In this document: in pieces, positions 10,980-22,945 of the stretch
How positions within the stretch are numbered: the first letter of the stretch is position 1
Layout of the letters: each line of letters starts with the position of its first letter
From: Chara braunii
Taxonomy: Eukaryota > Streptophyta > Charophyceae > Charales > Characeae
DNA: 46,151 nucleotides
Assembly: GCA_003427395.1 (NCBI GenBank)
Contig: BFEA01000273.1
Location: 1,619,641-1,665,791 of the forward strand
Direction of reading: 5' to 3'
Translations under genes and position numbers: made by a program
Notes under the pieces: generated by a model
The model's database searches: none
What the model was told of the DNA's origin: nothing
The model's input: the letters and a program-made list of their open reading frames with translations, nothing else

Positions 10980-13900
10980 GGTGCATTGGCCGCCACTCAT
11001 TTTTTGTTGTGAGAGGTTTGAGTGTGGATGCGCCGTTGGGATCCGGAACGTGGCGAGGTGTGCGTGGGCAGGGCAGCCCAAGGCGCACTAGCAGGGGTCG
11101 CAGGCAGGGCACCATGGCCAGTTTTGTGGAACCCTTCTCCACTTCGACCGTGAAAGTCCCCATTTAAATGTTGGCTACTACCACCTTGATCCGCGCTAAG
11201 ACCGCCTCATCAAGGCTAAAGCTGCAAGGTCTACAGCAAGCCCGCGCCCTCGATGCCACAACCTGAGTGTGAGCGTGGCCATTGGGGCTTCGGAAAGGGG
11301 AGCTTTGTTTGGACAAAAGTGATCATGGGAAGCTAGTGGAGGATAGCAACGATACTGCCGTGCAAATCGGCCGTCTGATCTGGTGACAGGGCCAAAGCAA
11401 TGATGAGGCTGTCGGGGTGCTAGTTCCCTTTACACCGGATTGCTGAGGCCGTCGAATAAATTTATCGGGTAAAACATGATCGAGCTGTTTAGCTATCATT
11501 TCCCGTTGAAGTCTCCCTTGAAATGGAGAATGCCGGAGAGTGACAAAACGTCACATGTGTTGTAGCTGGGGGTTGGGCTGTGTTAAGCATTGCTAGAGGA
11601 AGCGAGGCGGTTTGGCGTTGGGCCGACGAAGGTGACGAAGTCAGAGAAGAAGGGGAAAGTCGCAGGTAGGAAAAACAAAGGAAATAAAAAACCGGGGGTG
11701 GAAGTGAAAAAGAAGGAAGTCGAATTTACTGAAGGAACTGTACCTGGTACAGCCGAAGAAGAAGGAGGCATGAGACGAGTATGGCGGAGGGAAGAACCCG
11801 TAAGTCACTCCTTCCTCGTCGGATTCAGGCGGGGGAAAGGGCTTAATGAGGGTTTTCGGGGTGGGCGACCTCAAATATGTTGTTAGATTAGGGGGAACGT
11901 TAGTAGAAAGAGAGAGAGGAGTGAAAACAAATGCGCAGTGATGTCGGGAGAGTGGTTATGGTGGAAGCAGAAGCCGTTTCTTGATGAAAACAGGCGAGTG
12001 AAAACCTGTTTCGAGGGTTTTGGGACCCCTCGAGTTGGCTGGTAGGCTTAGTTTTGACGAAGGAAGTTTAATTTTGATGGAAAAGGAGAAAGGTACTGCG
12101 CGAGATATGGAGAGAGTGTCGGGGAAGGAGAAAACGGGAGCGAGAAGTGTATATCTTGCCCGTTCCTAATTGGAATCGGGTAGGAAAAATGTTATTTGGG
12201 GGTTTTAGGATAAGGCAAACGCGTTGGTAGAGATAAATTTTGAGTTAGAGCGACATATTCAATGGCACGAGGAGTAAGGGCTGCGTGAGGAAGAAGAAAC
12301 TATGGGAGGTCGAAATAACGTACCCACACTTCAGCACATGATTCATTTTGAAATTGCGCATTGAACTGGAGGAAGTAGCCCCACTTTATCTTTATGGGCA
12401 CATGACAGCACAGCGTCGTATGCGTTTGTGTCCTAGCAGTAGATTCAAGGCCACGTCGTTCATTTTATCGAGGAGAGAGAGTTGCTCCCGAAAGGGATTC
12501 AAAATGATAGTGTATCTTTGTGGGTTGTAGTGGTAGATTCATTCCGACCTTGCTCATCTTATCGGAAGGAAGGGAATGAGGTTGACAACTTACCTAGTAA
12601 GTGACTCGTTACTCCGAGCGGTGTGATAGTAGTAAAGCACTAAGTAGCGGGGCTGGGAATTCACCGCTAACCAGTGCGCTGTCCCCTCGGTCGGGAAAAG
12701 TAGTGAGGGAGTAAGCCACGGGACCGGGAGACTAGCTTGCTAACTGAAGCGGGCAGGAGGCCGGCAGTTGGGCTTGGTTACTTACTTGTTCACCTGAGTG
12801 TCGCCCATCCGCTATACGAGGTGGAAACATGCCTGTTGGCTGGTGCGTTGATCAGCCTGTCACGTGGGGTGATCGGAGACAAGCAGCAAGGTTGGAGACT
12901 TACCGTTTGACTGATGCGTTGCTTACGCCATTGGATGGAGCTGCAGCAGACGAGCCACACGAGGTGTAGACGTGCCATTTCAGCCAGAGTGCCGCGTATC
13001 TCACCTGTTGAACGAATGGCTGTAAACGAATTGTGAGCTAGAGGCTGACCTACGGACTGGTAAGGTGCTCATCCCGTCGAACGAAGCATCGGCAGGAGAG
13101 TTGTAGGCTAGAAAACCGTCTGTTGGCCAAAAACGTTGTCTACCTTCTTGGTGGAAGCAGCGGTAGGGCAGGGAGATACACATGCGTGTTAGCAAGAACG
13201 TCGTCTATCCTACTAGGCGGGACAACAAGGGTTAAGGAGGATGGATGTTGTTGGCTTAGACCGTGGGGCCTACTGTTTGTTGTTTAGACTCGAGACTATT
13301 GTCGCAATCCGGTCTGCAGGCGTTGACCTCAGGGGATTAGCAACAGAGGTAAGGACCTCGCTGGTGGGCGTCGAAGTGGTGACTGGGCCTGATAGGCATG
13401 CTGCTGTGTTCCAACTTGCTTCCCCCGCTGCTGTTTTACTTCGACGCGAAGGGGGACGTTCTGAATCCACAACCCATATCCAGAGTTGTGCCGATGCAGT
13501 TTGGGATTTGATGCGCTGCGGAAAGGCTGAGGTCTTTGAAGAAGGGTTGTTGCTGAAAAGTAGGAGGAACCTAGTTGTTGAAGGGAAGTCGTTCCTGCGA
13601 AGTGAGAGTCGTTAGGGAGTCAACTACCAATGATTTGACTTTAGTAGACCAGGCTGCTGAGATCCTTGGCCACCATTGTGGGGCCCTTAGGCGCATCAAG
13701 GCAACAAGGCCCTCTCCTGCGAGTTCAGTCAGTCCCTTCCTTGTATCTTGAGCATCTGAAACCTCTTCTTTTGCCCTTCTTACTCTAAGACTAGTCTATT
13801 GGTTCTGAGAGGAAGGCGGCAGGCGGGATTGCAACCCGTAGGACCGCATCAAGATTTTGTGGGGAGTCTGCCCACCGATTGCGGGAGTTTTGCCGGAACC

Positions 13901-14087
13901 TAGGCGAGGTTCTCAAGGCAGGGAACTGTCAGGTATACCTCCTTCCAACTGTTTGAACCCACTACTGAACGGAAAGAAAACATGTGTGGATGTTAAGTTT
14001 CTTTTTATTTTCTGATTGAAAGGAGACTAAGGAATGAACTGGTGGAAGGTGGGAGGAAATCAGTTTTGCATGCGAGTGAACGGGTCA

Positions 14088-14860
14088 ACCAAGGACTGAC
14101 ATTGTTTCTACGTAGAATGGTCCAAGGCTATGTCTATTAGGCTATTTTTTGAAGGATCAGACATTATTTCTAAGCAGAATGGCGTGGTTGCTATGTGTAT
14201 TTCTGATGATTTGCCTAGGTGATCTTGAGACCAAGAATTGTTTCTAAGCATAATGGTTTAGTCTGTTTGTTTCTTTTGGGGTTTCTGACTGACGTTGGGT
14301 TAACGATCCAACTTCATGCTTTGAGTGATGTAAGATGAAATGAACATTGTTTCTAAGCAGAATGGTTCTGTTTTTTTGTTTTTTTTTCTGAGGGAGGATT
14401 TTGGTGGAGGGCTAAGCATTGATTCTAAGCGGAATGGTTCAGCCTAAAACCACGCACATAAGTGTAAACTCAGTATCACAGGAAATACTTTATTTATATT
14501 TGCATATGAACTAGCAGTTGGACATTGTTTCTAACCAGAATGGTCCAACGTTAAGTCATATCCTCTAGAAGAGAAGGGAAAATACAAAGTATAATTCGAA
14601 GTAATTTAGGTAAGTTGAGCGTTGTTTCTGAGCAGAATGACTATGTCCCCTGCCCATATTTTCCTTTATTTTGAGAACAAGTCAGAATATATTGAATTTT
14701 GGATATTAAAGAGAGTAGGGCGATTAGACATTGTTTCTGAGCTGAATGGTTTAGTCATACGCCCAAAGAAGAGAAAAGTAGTTGTGAAACATGTTCGTAT
14801 ATATTCTAAGGCATGTTAGGCATTGTTTCTAAGCAGAATGGTCTAGCATCATGCCATATG
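14088..14860 (+). repeat. Stem-loop array, copy 1 (nine units)
   Basis: Nine units share the core CATTGTTTCTAAGCAGAATG or close variants, centred near 14,108, 14,172, 14,246, 14,352, 14,427, 14,533, 14,630, 14,738 and 14,832. Spacing is irregular (about 64-108 bases). In several units the bases outside the core pair with each other and differ from unit to unit: GTTGGA with TCCAAC at 14,515-14,550, GGCTAAG with TTCAGCC at 14,408-14,445, and GGCATG with CATGCC at 14,811-14,855. The inter-unit DNA is otherwise unlike. The loop is conserved while stem sequence varies. Confidence 0.85.
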
Positions 14861-15104
14861 TAAGCTGGGTGTAAGGGATAAACTATTTGAAAGCTTTATG
14901 AATTATTCTAAATGGAATTGACTTTGGGATTGGATGAGAGTACTTACCATTGTGGTATGAACTTGCATGTGGTTGATTGAGAGTTTTACTTAGTTTTAGT
15001 TGCTCGACACGTGCTAGAGCTATAAGGGTTAGCTCAATTCCTTCATTTTCTCAGCTAATGTTTTTTTACTTAGATCAATTCTTGCATTTTCTGGGATCAT
15101 TTGT

Positions 15105-15865
15105 TATACTTGGCTTTGTATCTATCTTGAGAAGGTACTTCTCCTACGCGAACCGCTGTTGAATTTTTTGTAAAACCAAGGAGTTAGTCAAATCTGACTT
15201 TTCAAAGTTCAAGTTTTTGTCTAAGTTTGCATATGGCTTAGGAGAAATATGAAAAACCTTCTTTGAGTTAGACAACATTTGACTTTGGGAAAGTCGTAGT
15301 TTTTTCAGATTTTGTAGTAAACTTTGTATAAATTTTGAAAAGTTACGTTTTCTACGAGAAGCACTGTCAAAATTTTTACAAATCTAAGGAGTTATTCAAA
15401 TTTTCTTAGCAGAAACTCAAAGATTTATTTTGAACTCTTATCTGATTTAGTATAAATTTGAAAAATCTACTTCTTTAATTCAGGAAGTTCGACAAAATTT
15501 TAATTTTGAAAAATCAAACGCTTTTCAGATTCTTATTCGAATTCGTATAAATTTTGAAAGCCACTTTTGTCACGGAAAGCGCTGCCAAAAATTTTAACAA
15601 ATCTAAGGAGTTAGTTAAAGTTTGTCTTAGCAAGAACTCAAAAACTTATTTTGAGTTCTTATATGACGTAGTATAAATCTGGAAAGTCTACTTCTCTAAA
15701 GGAGATGCTGCCCAAATTTTTACCAATTCAGGGAGTTAAACAAAAATAGACTTTTCAGAGTTAAGGATTTTTTTCAATTTTCACATTCAAGCCAGTATAA
15801 ATTTTGAAAATATATTTTTTTCTACGACAAACGCTGCCCAAATTTTCTTAGTTAAAAAAAATTAG
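15105..15865 (+). repeat. Degenerate 150-200-bp tandem units, copy 1 (about five)
   Basis: Repeated phrases are GTATAAATTTTGAAA, TCTACGAGAAGCGCTGCC, AAATTTTTACAAATC and AAGGAGTTAGTCAAA, with the last followed by TTTGACTTTTC. About five rounds are visible here against about three in the other two LTR copies, so unit number has changed between copies. Confidence 0.75.
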
Positions 15866-17579
15866 ATCATATTTTGACAGGTGTCGATTCTGACAATCCA
15901 CCTTGCATAAGGGAAATACTATCAAATGTCTTTCTTTGGGCATTGACTTAGAGGTAGACTTGGACCTAGTTAGCATAAGCATTTTGAGTGGGAATGTGCT
16001 ATGGAGACTCATTCCCCGTACGCTGATAGTCTAGTCTTGGAGATTAGCCTCTCTTGTGCTATATGTCTTTATAGATCGATTCGATTTAAAATTTAGACAA
16101 AATTTTATCTTGATCCCACGAGGATCATCTTCGGTTATCATGGATAAAGGTCGGTCGATGATTCGTCGGTTTCCGATTCAACTCCAATTCACTCTCGGCG
16201 CCTCTCGCCAACACAACCTAAAGGTTTTAGCCCTGAGGTTTGAATTGTTTCATTGGGTTCTTATTCGATCTTTATTGAATGTCCATTTAAAAAAAATACA
16301 GAGTATTTTATTTTGAAAGGTTGGACAAAGGTTGGGGTTTGTAAAGCTAAAGCGAAGGGTTAGAGGGCAGAGTATCGTTCAAGTTGACCCCGTCTAGTGC
16401 GTGGACTTTGGTTGAATCTTTGATGTGATTGCAGGTGTGTTTTGTGGTTCGGACTCTAGATTTAATTGTCTGCAATCACACATATATATATATAGTTAAA
16501 AGGAATCTCACACTGATTGTGAGAAGTGATCGTCTCATGTTTTTAAACTCTTATATAGATAGCCTTGAGTGTTCGCGCAGTCTATTGCGACTGTGCGTAA
16601 GAGTTAAACAGATTATGCCTTGAGAATAAAAGAAGATTTTTTTTTATCCTTTGTTTTTTAGAGTTTTTTGTTGTTGGACGTTAGAGTCCGTGAAAGGCGT
16701 CAAAGTCAAACCCCTTAATTTCTCTCCAGCCCCTGGATGATGTAGTTTGAATCCAAAGGTACGAGAAATTACTGCGACCGCAGACTGAAACCCGTGTACC
16801 ACCCACTCTCCGCAGGGTGCAGAATATTGGTTGGTGATCAACCGCCTAAGCGGCTGTCTAGCGTCGAGAAATTAACCTCTCAAGGCGCGTGTTAGCCGTC
16901 AGTTGAGTGGCGAACACGACCCTTGAGACCATCGAGTACCATGCGATTATGGGTACTACATAGTACTTCATCGTTGCGACTGCCTGAGTATGCATGCATT
17001 GCTAGTCGATATGAAAAGGCTTTGCGGATGTGCGGTTTAATATTAAGTCTCGCGCGCGATGCCTGGCGGATTTCCGTATCTAAATGTTATGGGTTGGATA
17101 CTGAAGACTCTAGGAGTGTTCTGTTTGTGTATATATTTAATTTTATGTTTTAAGAGTCGTTTAATGCGTGGTGAGTGGGATGTGTCCTAGTCGACTAACG
17201 ACGAGTCGCACTTGGGACTTCATCCCCCCAATGCATCGGTTCGGGTGCGAGTCTCATAGAGGCATAGGGCCACGTGTACCCCCTATGCTACAGCGTACGA
17301 GAAACACTCTCGGTTGACCCTCCACTGCGATTGCAACTGATTAGCTTTCGTATTGTGGACTGGTAGCTCGGCGGGGAGACGCCCACCAAAGGGAGGTGAC
17401 AGCTCCGTCGGGTGAAGGTAAGTTGTACCTCGCGTAGGCGCTATCATGTCCTGTCATAGGGGTTTGTGAGAGGTATGGCTGGTGCACTTGGCCGGAGCGG
17501 CTACGGAAGCTCCATTTACATCGTGGGGAAATCTTGTGTGACGAGGTCGGGAAGCTCCCCCTGTAGGATCGATGTCGTA

Positions 17580-17605
17580 CCAAACACCCTTACAAGGGTA
17601 TTTCG
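17580..17605. repeat. Palindrome at the start of the 5' LTR
   Basis: CCAAACACCCTT and AAGGGTATTTCG are separated by AC, an imperfect 12-bp inverted repeat beginning 7 bases inside the LTR. In the 3' LTR the same site is a perfect palindrome. Confidence 0.8.
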
Positions 17606-17914
17606 CGTGTTTTGTGCAGGTTACGCCAGTGCAGCCTCGCTTGTACGATGGCGCACGTATGGGAGGGAGTTTAGGCCCTCGCCAGCTTGAGCGGCGCGCG
17701 TGGGGTATCGACGGCAAGGTGCAACCATGCGTGACATGGATGTGTGCGGTATATGTGCGCGTGGCATCAAAAGGCCAGTAACGACGACCCCTCTTTCGTG
17801 TAACTTTTTGTTTCCAGTTTTATTTTTAATTTTATTAAATTATTACTGTGTTTTATTAAAATTTATTGGTACGTTTTGCCCTTATTGGTAATCAATTCCG
17901 AGACCCACGTTAAA

Positions 17915-17992
17915 ACCGACTGGTTTAGTTCAGTTGTTACACATTAATAGACCGTCAAAATACAGACCAAGTTCGAATCCTGCCGCCATTAA
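17915..17992 (+). other. tRNA-like relic with A box and B box in the 5' LTR
   Basis: TGGTTTAGTTCAGTTG (17,921-17,936) fits a tRNA D-arm/A box. GTTCGAATCC (17,971-17,980) is a perfect B-box type T-loop. The spacing of about 34 bases and the following TGCCGCCA look tRNA-like. The acceptor and T stems do not pair properly, so it is not a functional tRNA gene. On the opposite strand the same bases read TGGCGGCAGGATTCGAAC, which resembles a primer-binding site. It may be a tRNA-derived SINE head or a captured primer tRNA. Confidence 0.6.
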
Positions 17993-19378
17993 AATGAAGG
18001 GAATCAAATAATTCTGAATTCCCTGGGGCCGGTCAACTCGATGATGATATCTCAAGGTCGTCACCTCTTCGTTTGGACGTGGGAAGCCTGCCGACAAGGG
18101 TTGCCGTGGTCGGTATTGTAGTGAAGAGCGATTGGAACCCCATGGGAAACCGTCACAGCGGCCAAAGACCTTGACCACATGCCCCTTTCGGCGGGCCCGG
18201 TTGGTAATTATCCCACGGGGAGGAAGGAAACTGTGTGGCGAAGGCCGTTTGAGCCTGTCATCGGTCGTCTGCTGCAGGAGATTTGAGCGTGTGCATGTCG
18301 CTGGGACTCGAGAGAGGGGTGAGCAATGCCTAGGAAAATCGATCATGGGCACTATGGGAAGGCCTGTGCGGCGACCGCTCATTTGTGGAGCCCTCCCCCG
18401 TTTCGGTCTTCAAAGTTTATATTTGAATATTTGCTACTGCCATCGGGATTTGCACTAGGCCCATGTCAAGCTGCAGGGCCTTGCCCTCGGCTTTGCAACA
18501 GGTTGCTTGTGTAAAAGTTGCCTGTTGAGGGCCTGAAGTGGTGACAAGTTAGCCTTGAGCGTAACGGGCAGGAGGGCGCTGCAGTGGAGGCCCGCGGTGA
18601 TACTGCATTGCAAAATGTGCGTCGGACCTGGGCATAAGGCAGAAGAGTCAGGCCATCTAAGTGGCGGAATCCCCTGGAGGTTTCCCCTCAAGATAGCCTG
18701 AGCGTGCAAGACTCTGTTGCACGGCTGTGGAACCACGTGTTGCAAGAGGAGGCCGCAACTATACTGATGTACAACGTTCACCTAACTTGAGTATAGAAGC
18801 GAAAGGCTAATTAGGCCGACCACTCGCTAGTAGTCTTTGACTCTTTCCGCATAGTGGCGGGATCTATTGGCCACGACAGTGCGCCACCGTAGTCATGGGT
18901 GGTGTTGACACAGGGGGAGTGAACCTGGGCGCGGGGCTGCGCCATGTACTTTTTCAAAGCACGAAGGTGAAGATGGCGACGAGCGGGGAGTATGGAAGTA
19001 GGGGGTAAAGCCCTATCCCGTTCGTTTCTCGATGAAAACGAGCGTGGAAAGGTGGTAGGTAGGGGGTTTTGCCCCGGGCGAGCGCAATGATTACGTTAGT
19101 TTTGGCAATAAGTTAGCAGAATGAGAGTAAGCAGAAAAATGGATTGCGCGAAGCTGTGGAGGAAGAGAAAACGAAGGGGGGGCCATAGAGCTTTTCTCAT
19201 TTATTAATGGGCGGGTTTGGGCAAGGGAGGACTCGACACGGGGTTTTGGGTGATGGCGACCCCGTTTCTTACCTCAAATTCAGTAAAAAGTTAGTAGAAA
19301 AAAAGGTCTAGTAGAAAAAGCATTGTGGGGAGATGGTAGAAGTTGGCTATGACTGAAAGGGAGAAAAAACGATTTCAT

Positions 19379-19402
19379 GCCCGTTTATCGATAGAAATGG
19401 GC
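19379..19402. repeat. Short hairpin GCCCGTTT/GAAATGGGC in the 5' LTR
   Basis: Arms of 9 bases flank a 6-base loop, with one G-T wobble. The equivalent place in the 3' LTR (33,725-33,748) has fully paired GCCCGTTTC and GAAACGGGC. The older copy has a similar GCCCGTTCC/GGAATCGGG hairpin at 12,158-12,180. Confidence 0.7.
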
Positions 19403-19944
19403 AAGTAAAGATTCATTTCTAATGTTTTTGGCCATGCTGATTCTAATGGCGAAGTCAGATTTCGAAATTATGGGCTGGTTTTAGTGCTGTAGAGGTAAGG
19501 TACTGCGTGAAAATGACGTAGAAAGTGGAGATGGCGGGTTCGAGATCAAGCGAACTTGTTGGATTCTTAACGAGATTAGGCGGAGGAGGAGGTTAGGTTA
19601 GTGTCTTGGGGTAGGGCGAGCACGGTGGCGGAGGCATATTTGAATTTTGAGTAGCACATCCGGCAGGATGACGAGTAGAGACTGCAGGATGTTCGCAAAG
19701 GTAATATGAAGATGTATCTTTTCACGAACTTTGTTAGTCCGATCGCAACTCTCTTATGTTTTCCTTGTTGTTCGGTGGGGCTACGATCTCCATCTTGCTG
19801 ACTATTGATCGTCCCGATTCTGATTCCTCTTTCCGACCTTTTTTTCTCGCTCGAGATCTTCATTCCCTCGGACTGTGTACGAGCCTGCATTGCGAAACAA
19901 CAGAGTGTGAACAGAGAGTAGCAGCAGACGTGTGATTATGTGTG

Positions 19945-19980
19945 TGAGAGAGAGAGGGAAAGGGAGAGAGAGAGAAGAGG
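19945..19980. repeat. (GA)-rich microsatellite in the 5' LTR
   Basis: GAGAGAGAGAGG-type sequence, matched at the same place in the 3' LTR (34,323-34,360). Confidence 0.9.
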
Positions 19981-21704
19981 AGAGGCAGTCGTTGCTCCCC
20001 CCCATTCGTTTCTGTCTTCTTCGTCTCGACCGTGACATGACCGCTCCTTGCCACGACCGTCCTCGACTGGCTGCGCCCGCTTTCTCAGACTACGAGCGAG
20101 AGTGAACTCAACCGCTACACGGGCCAGGTACATCAAAAAAGGGCGTAAAGAGAAACAGTGAAAGGGAGGGTGCACGTATCACCTGCACGAAGTGGGGGAC
20201 TGTGGTAAGGGCTGACCACTGTACACTTTCGTGACCCAACTGAGGATCCATCTCAATCTTGTTGCGTACATGGTTGAACAATGATGAATATTTCTATATT
20301 CTAGTGGAGTATTCAATTATGATTTTGTTCATACTATCAGGGAAAGAGATGAAAATGATGGTGTGAGGGCATGTACGTGAGTCTGGTGGAGGTTTGCAGG
20401 GTCGACATCTTCATGCATTGTTGTTGTTGCATCTGACGTCGACGGGGCATGGTTGACTCGTAGGCTGCCAATAGCCGTGGAGAGGTAGTCTGGGCGTTGA
20501 GTGCCAAGAAGAGGGAGAAACTCTGCACACGTAAAATGAAGGTGACGAGAGTATGTTGTTTTTAACACTCAGATGCAGTGCCTCGTTTTTTTTTAAGCAG
20601 CGGTGTGAATTGTTTGGATAATTCTGTTAAGGAACGAGACCCCGACCACTAAATAGTTACGCTGGAATCTTCCTTTGTGGCCTGTTTCGTAGAGGGGTCG
20701 CAAGACGACTAGCCAATGGAAGAAGGCATAGCCGGAATTGATAAGATTGAGAGTCTTCCCCTGATTCTACGGGTAGCTAGTGTGGGCGACTGTAGCTGCT
20801 GAGAGTGACCGTTCTACAGCAAATCCGGGCATAACCGAGAGAACCAAAGAGTGTTGCTAAAGAGAGTGTTTGTTGTTAGGCCCCTGCAGATGCAGTCATA
20901 GTCTCGCGGACTGCCGTTGATGCCTCGACTTATGTCATTGGCCGCTGAAGTCTAAAGCCAAGTGTGGAAGAAGGCGGCGGTGCTTGGTCATTGATTAATG
21001 CTAGCACTACGGAAAGCGGCATCGCGGTGCCGTGGGCCGCACGGTTGTTATAGAGCACTCTGCGTTACTAAGCATTACTGAGATTCATTGTGATAAGGGA
21101 CGCGTTGATAGGTAAGAGGGTTATCGTTGTAACATGGAGATTCGCTAATGCGCTGATCGCACTGCGTCTAACTGCGGATCAACCAGTTTAGTACGTTCTA
21201 GCCACCATTGCGGGGCCCTCAGGCGCTGGAAGATAACAAGGCCCTCTCCTGGGAGTTGAGTCTGTCCCTCTCTTGTATCTCGAGAGTATGAAACCCCTAC
21301 TGCTGCCTTTCTTACTCTCAGTTTAATCCGGTTTTGAGAGGAAGATGGCAGGCGGGATTGCAACCCGTAGGATCGCATCAAGACTCTGTGGGGAGTCAGC
21401 CTACCGATTGCGGGAACTCTGGCGGAACTTTGGAGGAGTTCTGGAGGCAGGGCACCATCACGTATGTCTTCCTCTATCTGTATGAACCCACTATACCCCT
21501 GTTTGACTATTCCCCCTTAGCTTGACGGACTGTATGCGTTCAATCCCTTATGATTTGGCTTTTTGTTCATGATTAATCAGATTGAATGAAAGGAATATGT
21601 CTGAAAAACTCAAGTTTCTCCTTTATTTTGACTAAAAGCAGACTGAGGGATGAACTGGGGGAAGGTAGAAGGAAGGCAGACTGCATGTGTTTGGCCTAGT
21701 TAAC

Positions 21705-22340
21705 CAAGGACTGGGCATTGTTTCTAAGCTGAATGGCTCAGGGCTATGTTTATTTGACTGTTTTCTGAAGGGTCAGACATTGTTTCTAAGCTGAATGGTC
21801 TGGTTGCTCTGTTTATATTCTGAGGGTTTGCTGACTGAAGGGTTTAATTTCTTGTTTCATTCTGAGGGAGGATTTCTGGTCTAGGGCGAAGCATTGTTTC
21901 TAAGTTGAATGGTGTAGCCTGAAAAACAACGCACATAAGCATAAACTGAGTATAACAGAAAATACTTTACCTATATTTGCATCTGAACTGGCAGTTGGCC
22001 ATTGTTTCTAAGCTGAAATGTCCAACACTAAGCCATATCATTAAGAAGAGAAGGGAAAGTACTAAGTATAATTGGAAGTAATCTGGGCAAGCTGAGCATT
22101 GTTTCTAAGTTGAATGACTCAGTCTCCTTCCCATATTTGCATTTTTGTGTGTGAGAACAAAATCAGAGAACTATTAAACATTGGATATTAAACAGTTCAG
22201 GGTGACTAGACATTGTTTCTAAGTTGAATGATCTAGTCATATGCCCAAAGAAAAAAAAAGTAGTTGTACAACTTGTTCGTGTATATTCTGAGGCACGCTA
22301 AATATTGTTTCTAAGCTGAATGGTCTAGCACCTTGCCATG
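21705..22340 (+). repeat. Stem-loop array, copy 2 (seven units)
   Basis: Seven units with the core CATTGTTTCTAAGCTGAATG or close variants are centred near 21,726, 21,788, 21,902, 22,010, 22,107, 22,219 and 22,317. The clearest stem is at about 22,203-22,238, where GACTAGACATT faces AATGATCTAGTC across a 12-base loop. CTGAGCATT faces AATGACTCAG at about 22,095-22,122. Confidence 0.85.
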
Positions 22341-22614
22341 TGTAAGTTGGGTATAAAGGGCTAAATTATCTGAAAGTTTCATGAACTATCTATGAGGATT
22401 CTGACTTGGGGACTGGTGAGAGTACTTACCTTTGTGGCTGGGTCTTGCATGTGGCTGAGTGAGATCACTATTTTGTCTGACTTTCAGCTTTGACAGGTAG
22501 TCGCTTTAATTGCTCGCCAGTTGGAGTCATAGGAATTAGTTCAATTTTTGCATTTTCTAAGCGAACTTTGTTTTACTTAGGTCAATTCTCGCATTTTCTG
22601 GGATCATTTTTTAT

Positions 22615-22945
22615 ACTTGGCTTTGTATAAATTTTGGTGAGCTACTTTCTCTACGAGAAGCGCTGCCGAAATTTCTGTAAATCCAAGGAGTCAGTCAAAA
22701 TTTGACTATTCAAAGTTTAACTTATTTAATTTAATAAAAGTTTAACTTGTCTGATTTAGGTAAAATTTGAGAAGTCTCATTTTCTAAAGGGAGTGCTGCC
22801 CAAATTTTTGCTAATTCGGGGAGTTGTACCAAATTTGACTTTGGAATGTTGAAGATTGTTTATGTTTTCATATTTAGGTTGATATAAGTTCTGGGAAGAC
22901 ATTTTTCGTACGGGAAACGTTGCCCAAATTTTCTTAGTTTTGAGG
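22615..22945 (+). repeat. Degenerate tandem units, copy 2 (about three)
   Basis: These are the same phrases as in the older copy (CTACGAGAAGCGCTGCCG, then CCAAGGAGTCAGTCAAA), with about three rounds left. Confidence 0.7.

Larger units (their letters stand above)
10980..17572 (+). mobile_element. Old diverged copy of the 7-kb giant LTR (5' part lost)
   Basis: Recognisable matches to the other two copies begin near 11,017 (a TTTGAGTGTG phrase matching 18,281). They continue through GCTACTACCACC at about 11,172, the 13,665-13,960 block, the stem-loop array (14,088-14,860), the degenerate tandem units (15,105-15,865), the CACTCTCCGCAGGGTGC block at 16,803, and the end near 17,570. It lacks roughly the first 750-800 bases of the other copies and is clearly more diverged. 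It has no coding frame. It abuts the 5' LTR of the next element directly. It could be the 3' LTR of an older element or a solo LTR. Confidence 0.65.

Noticed and set aside
14088-14860. CRISPR-like or satellite array
   Set aside because: Unit spacing is irregular, only the loop is conserved, and the DNA between units is conserved between LTR copies, unlike spacers.
17915-17992. Functional tRNA gene
   Set aside because: A and B boxes are present, but the acceptor and T stems do not pair and no anticodon arm can be drawn.
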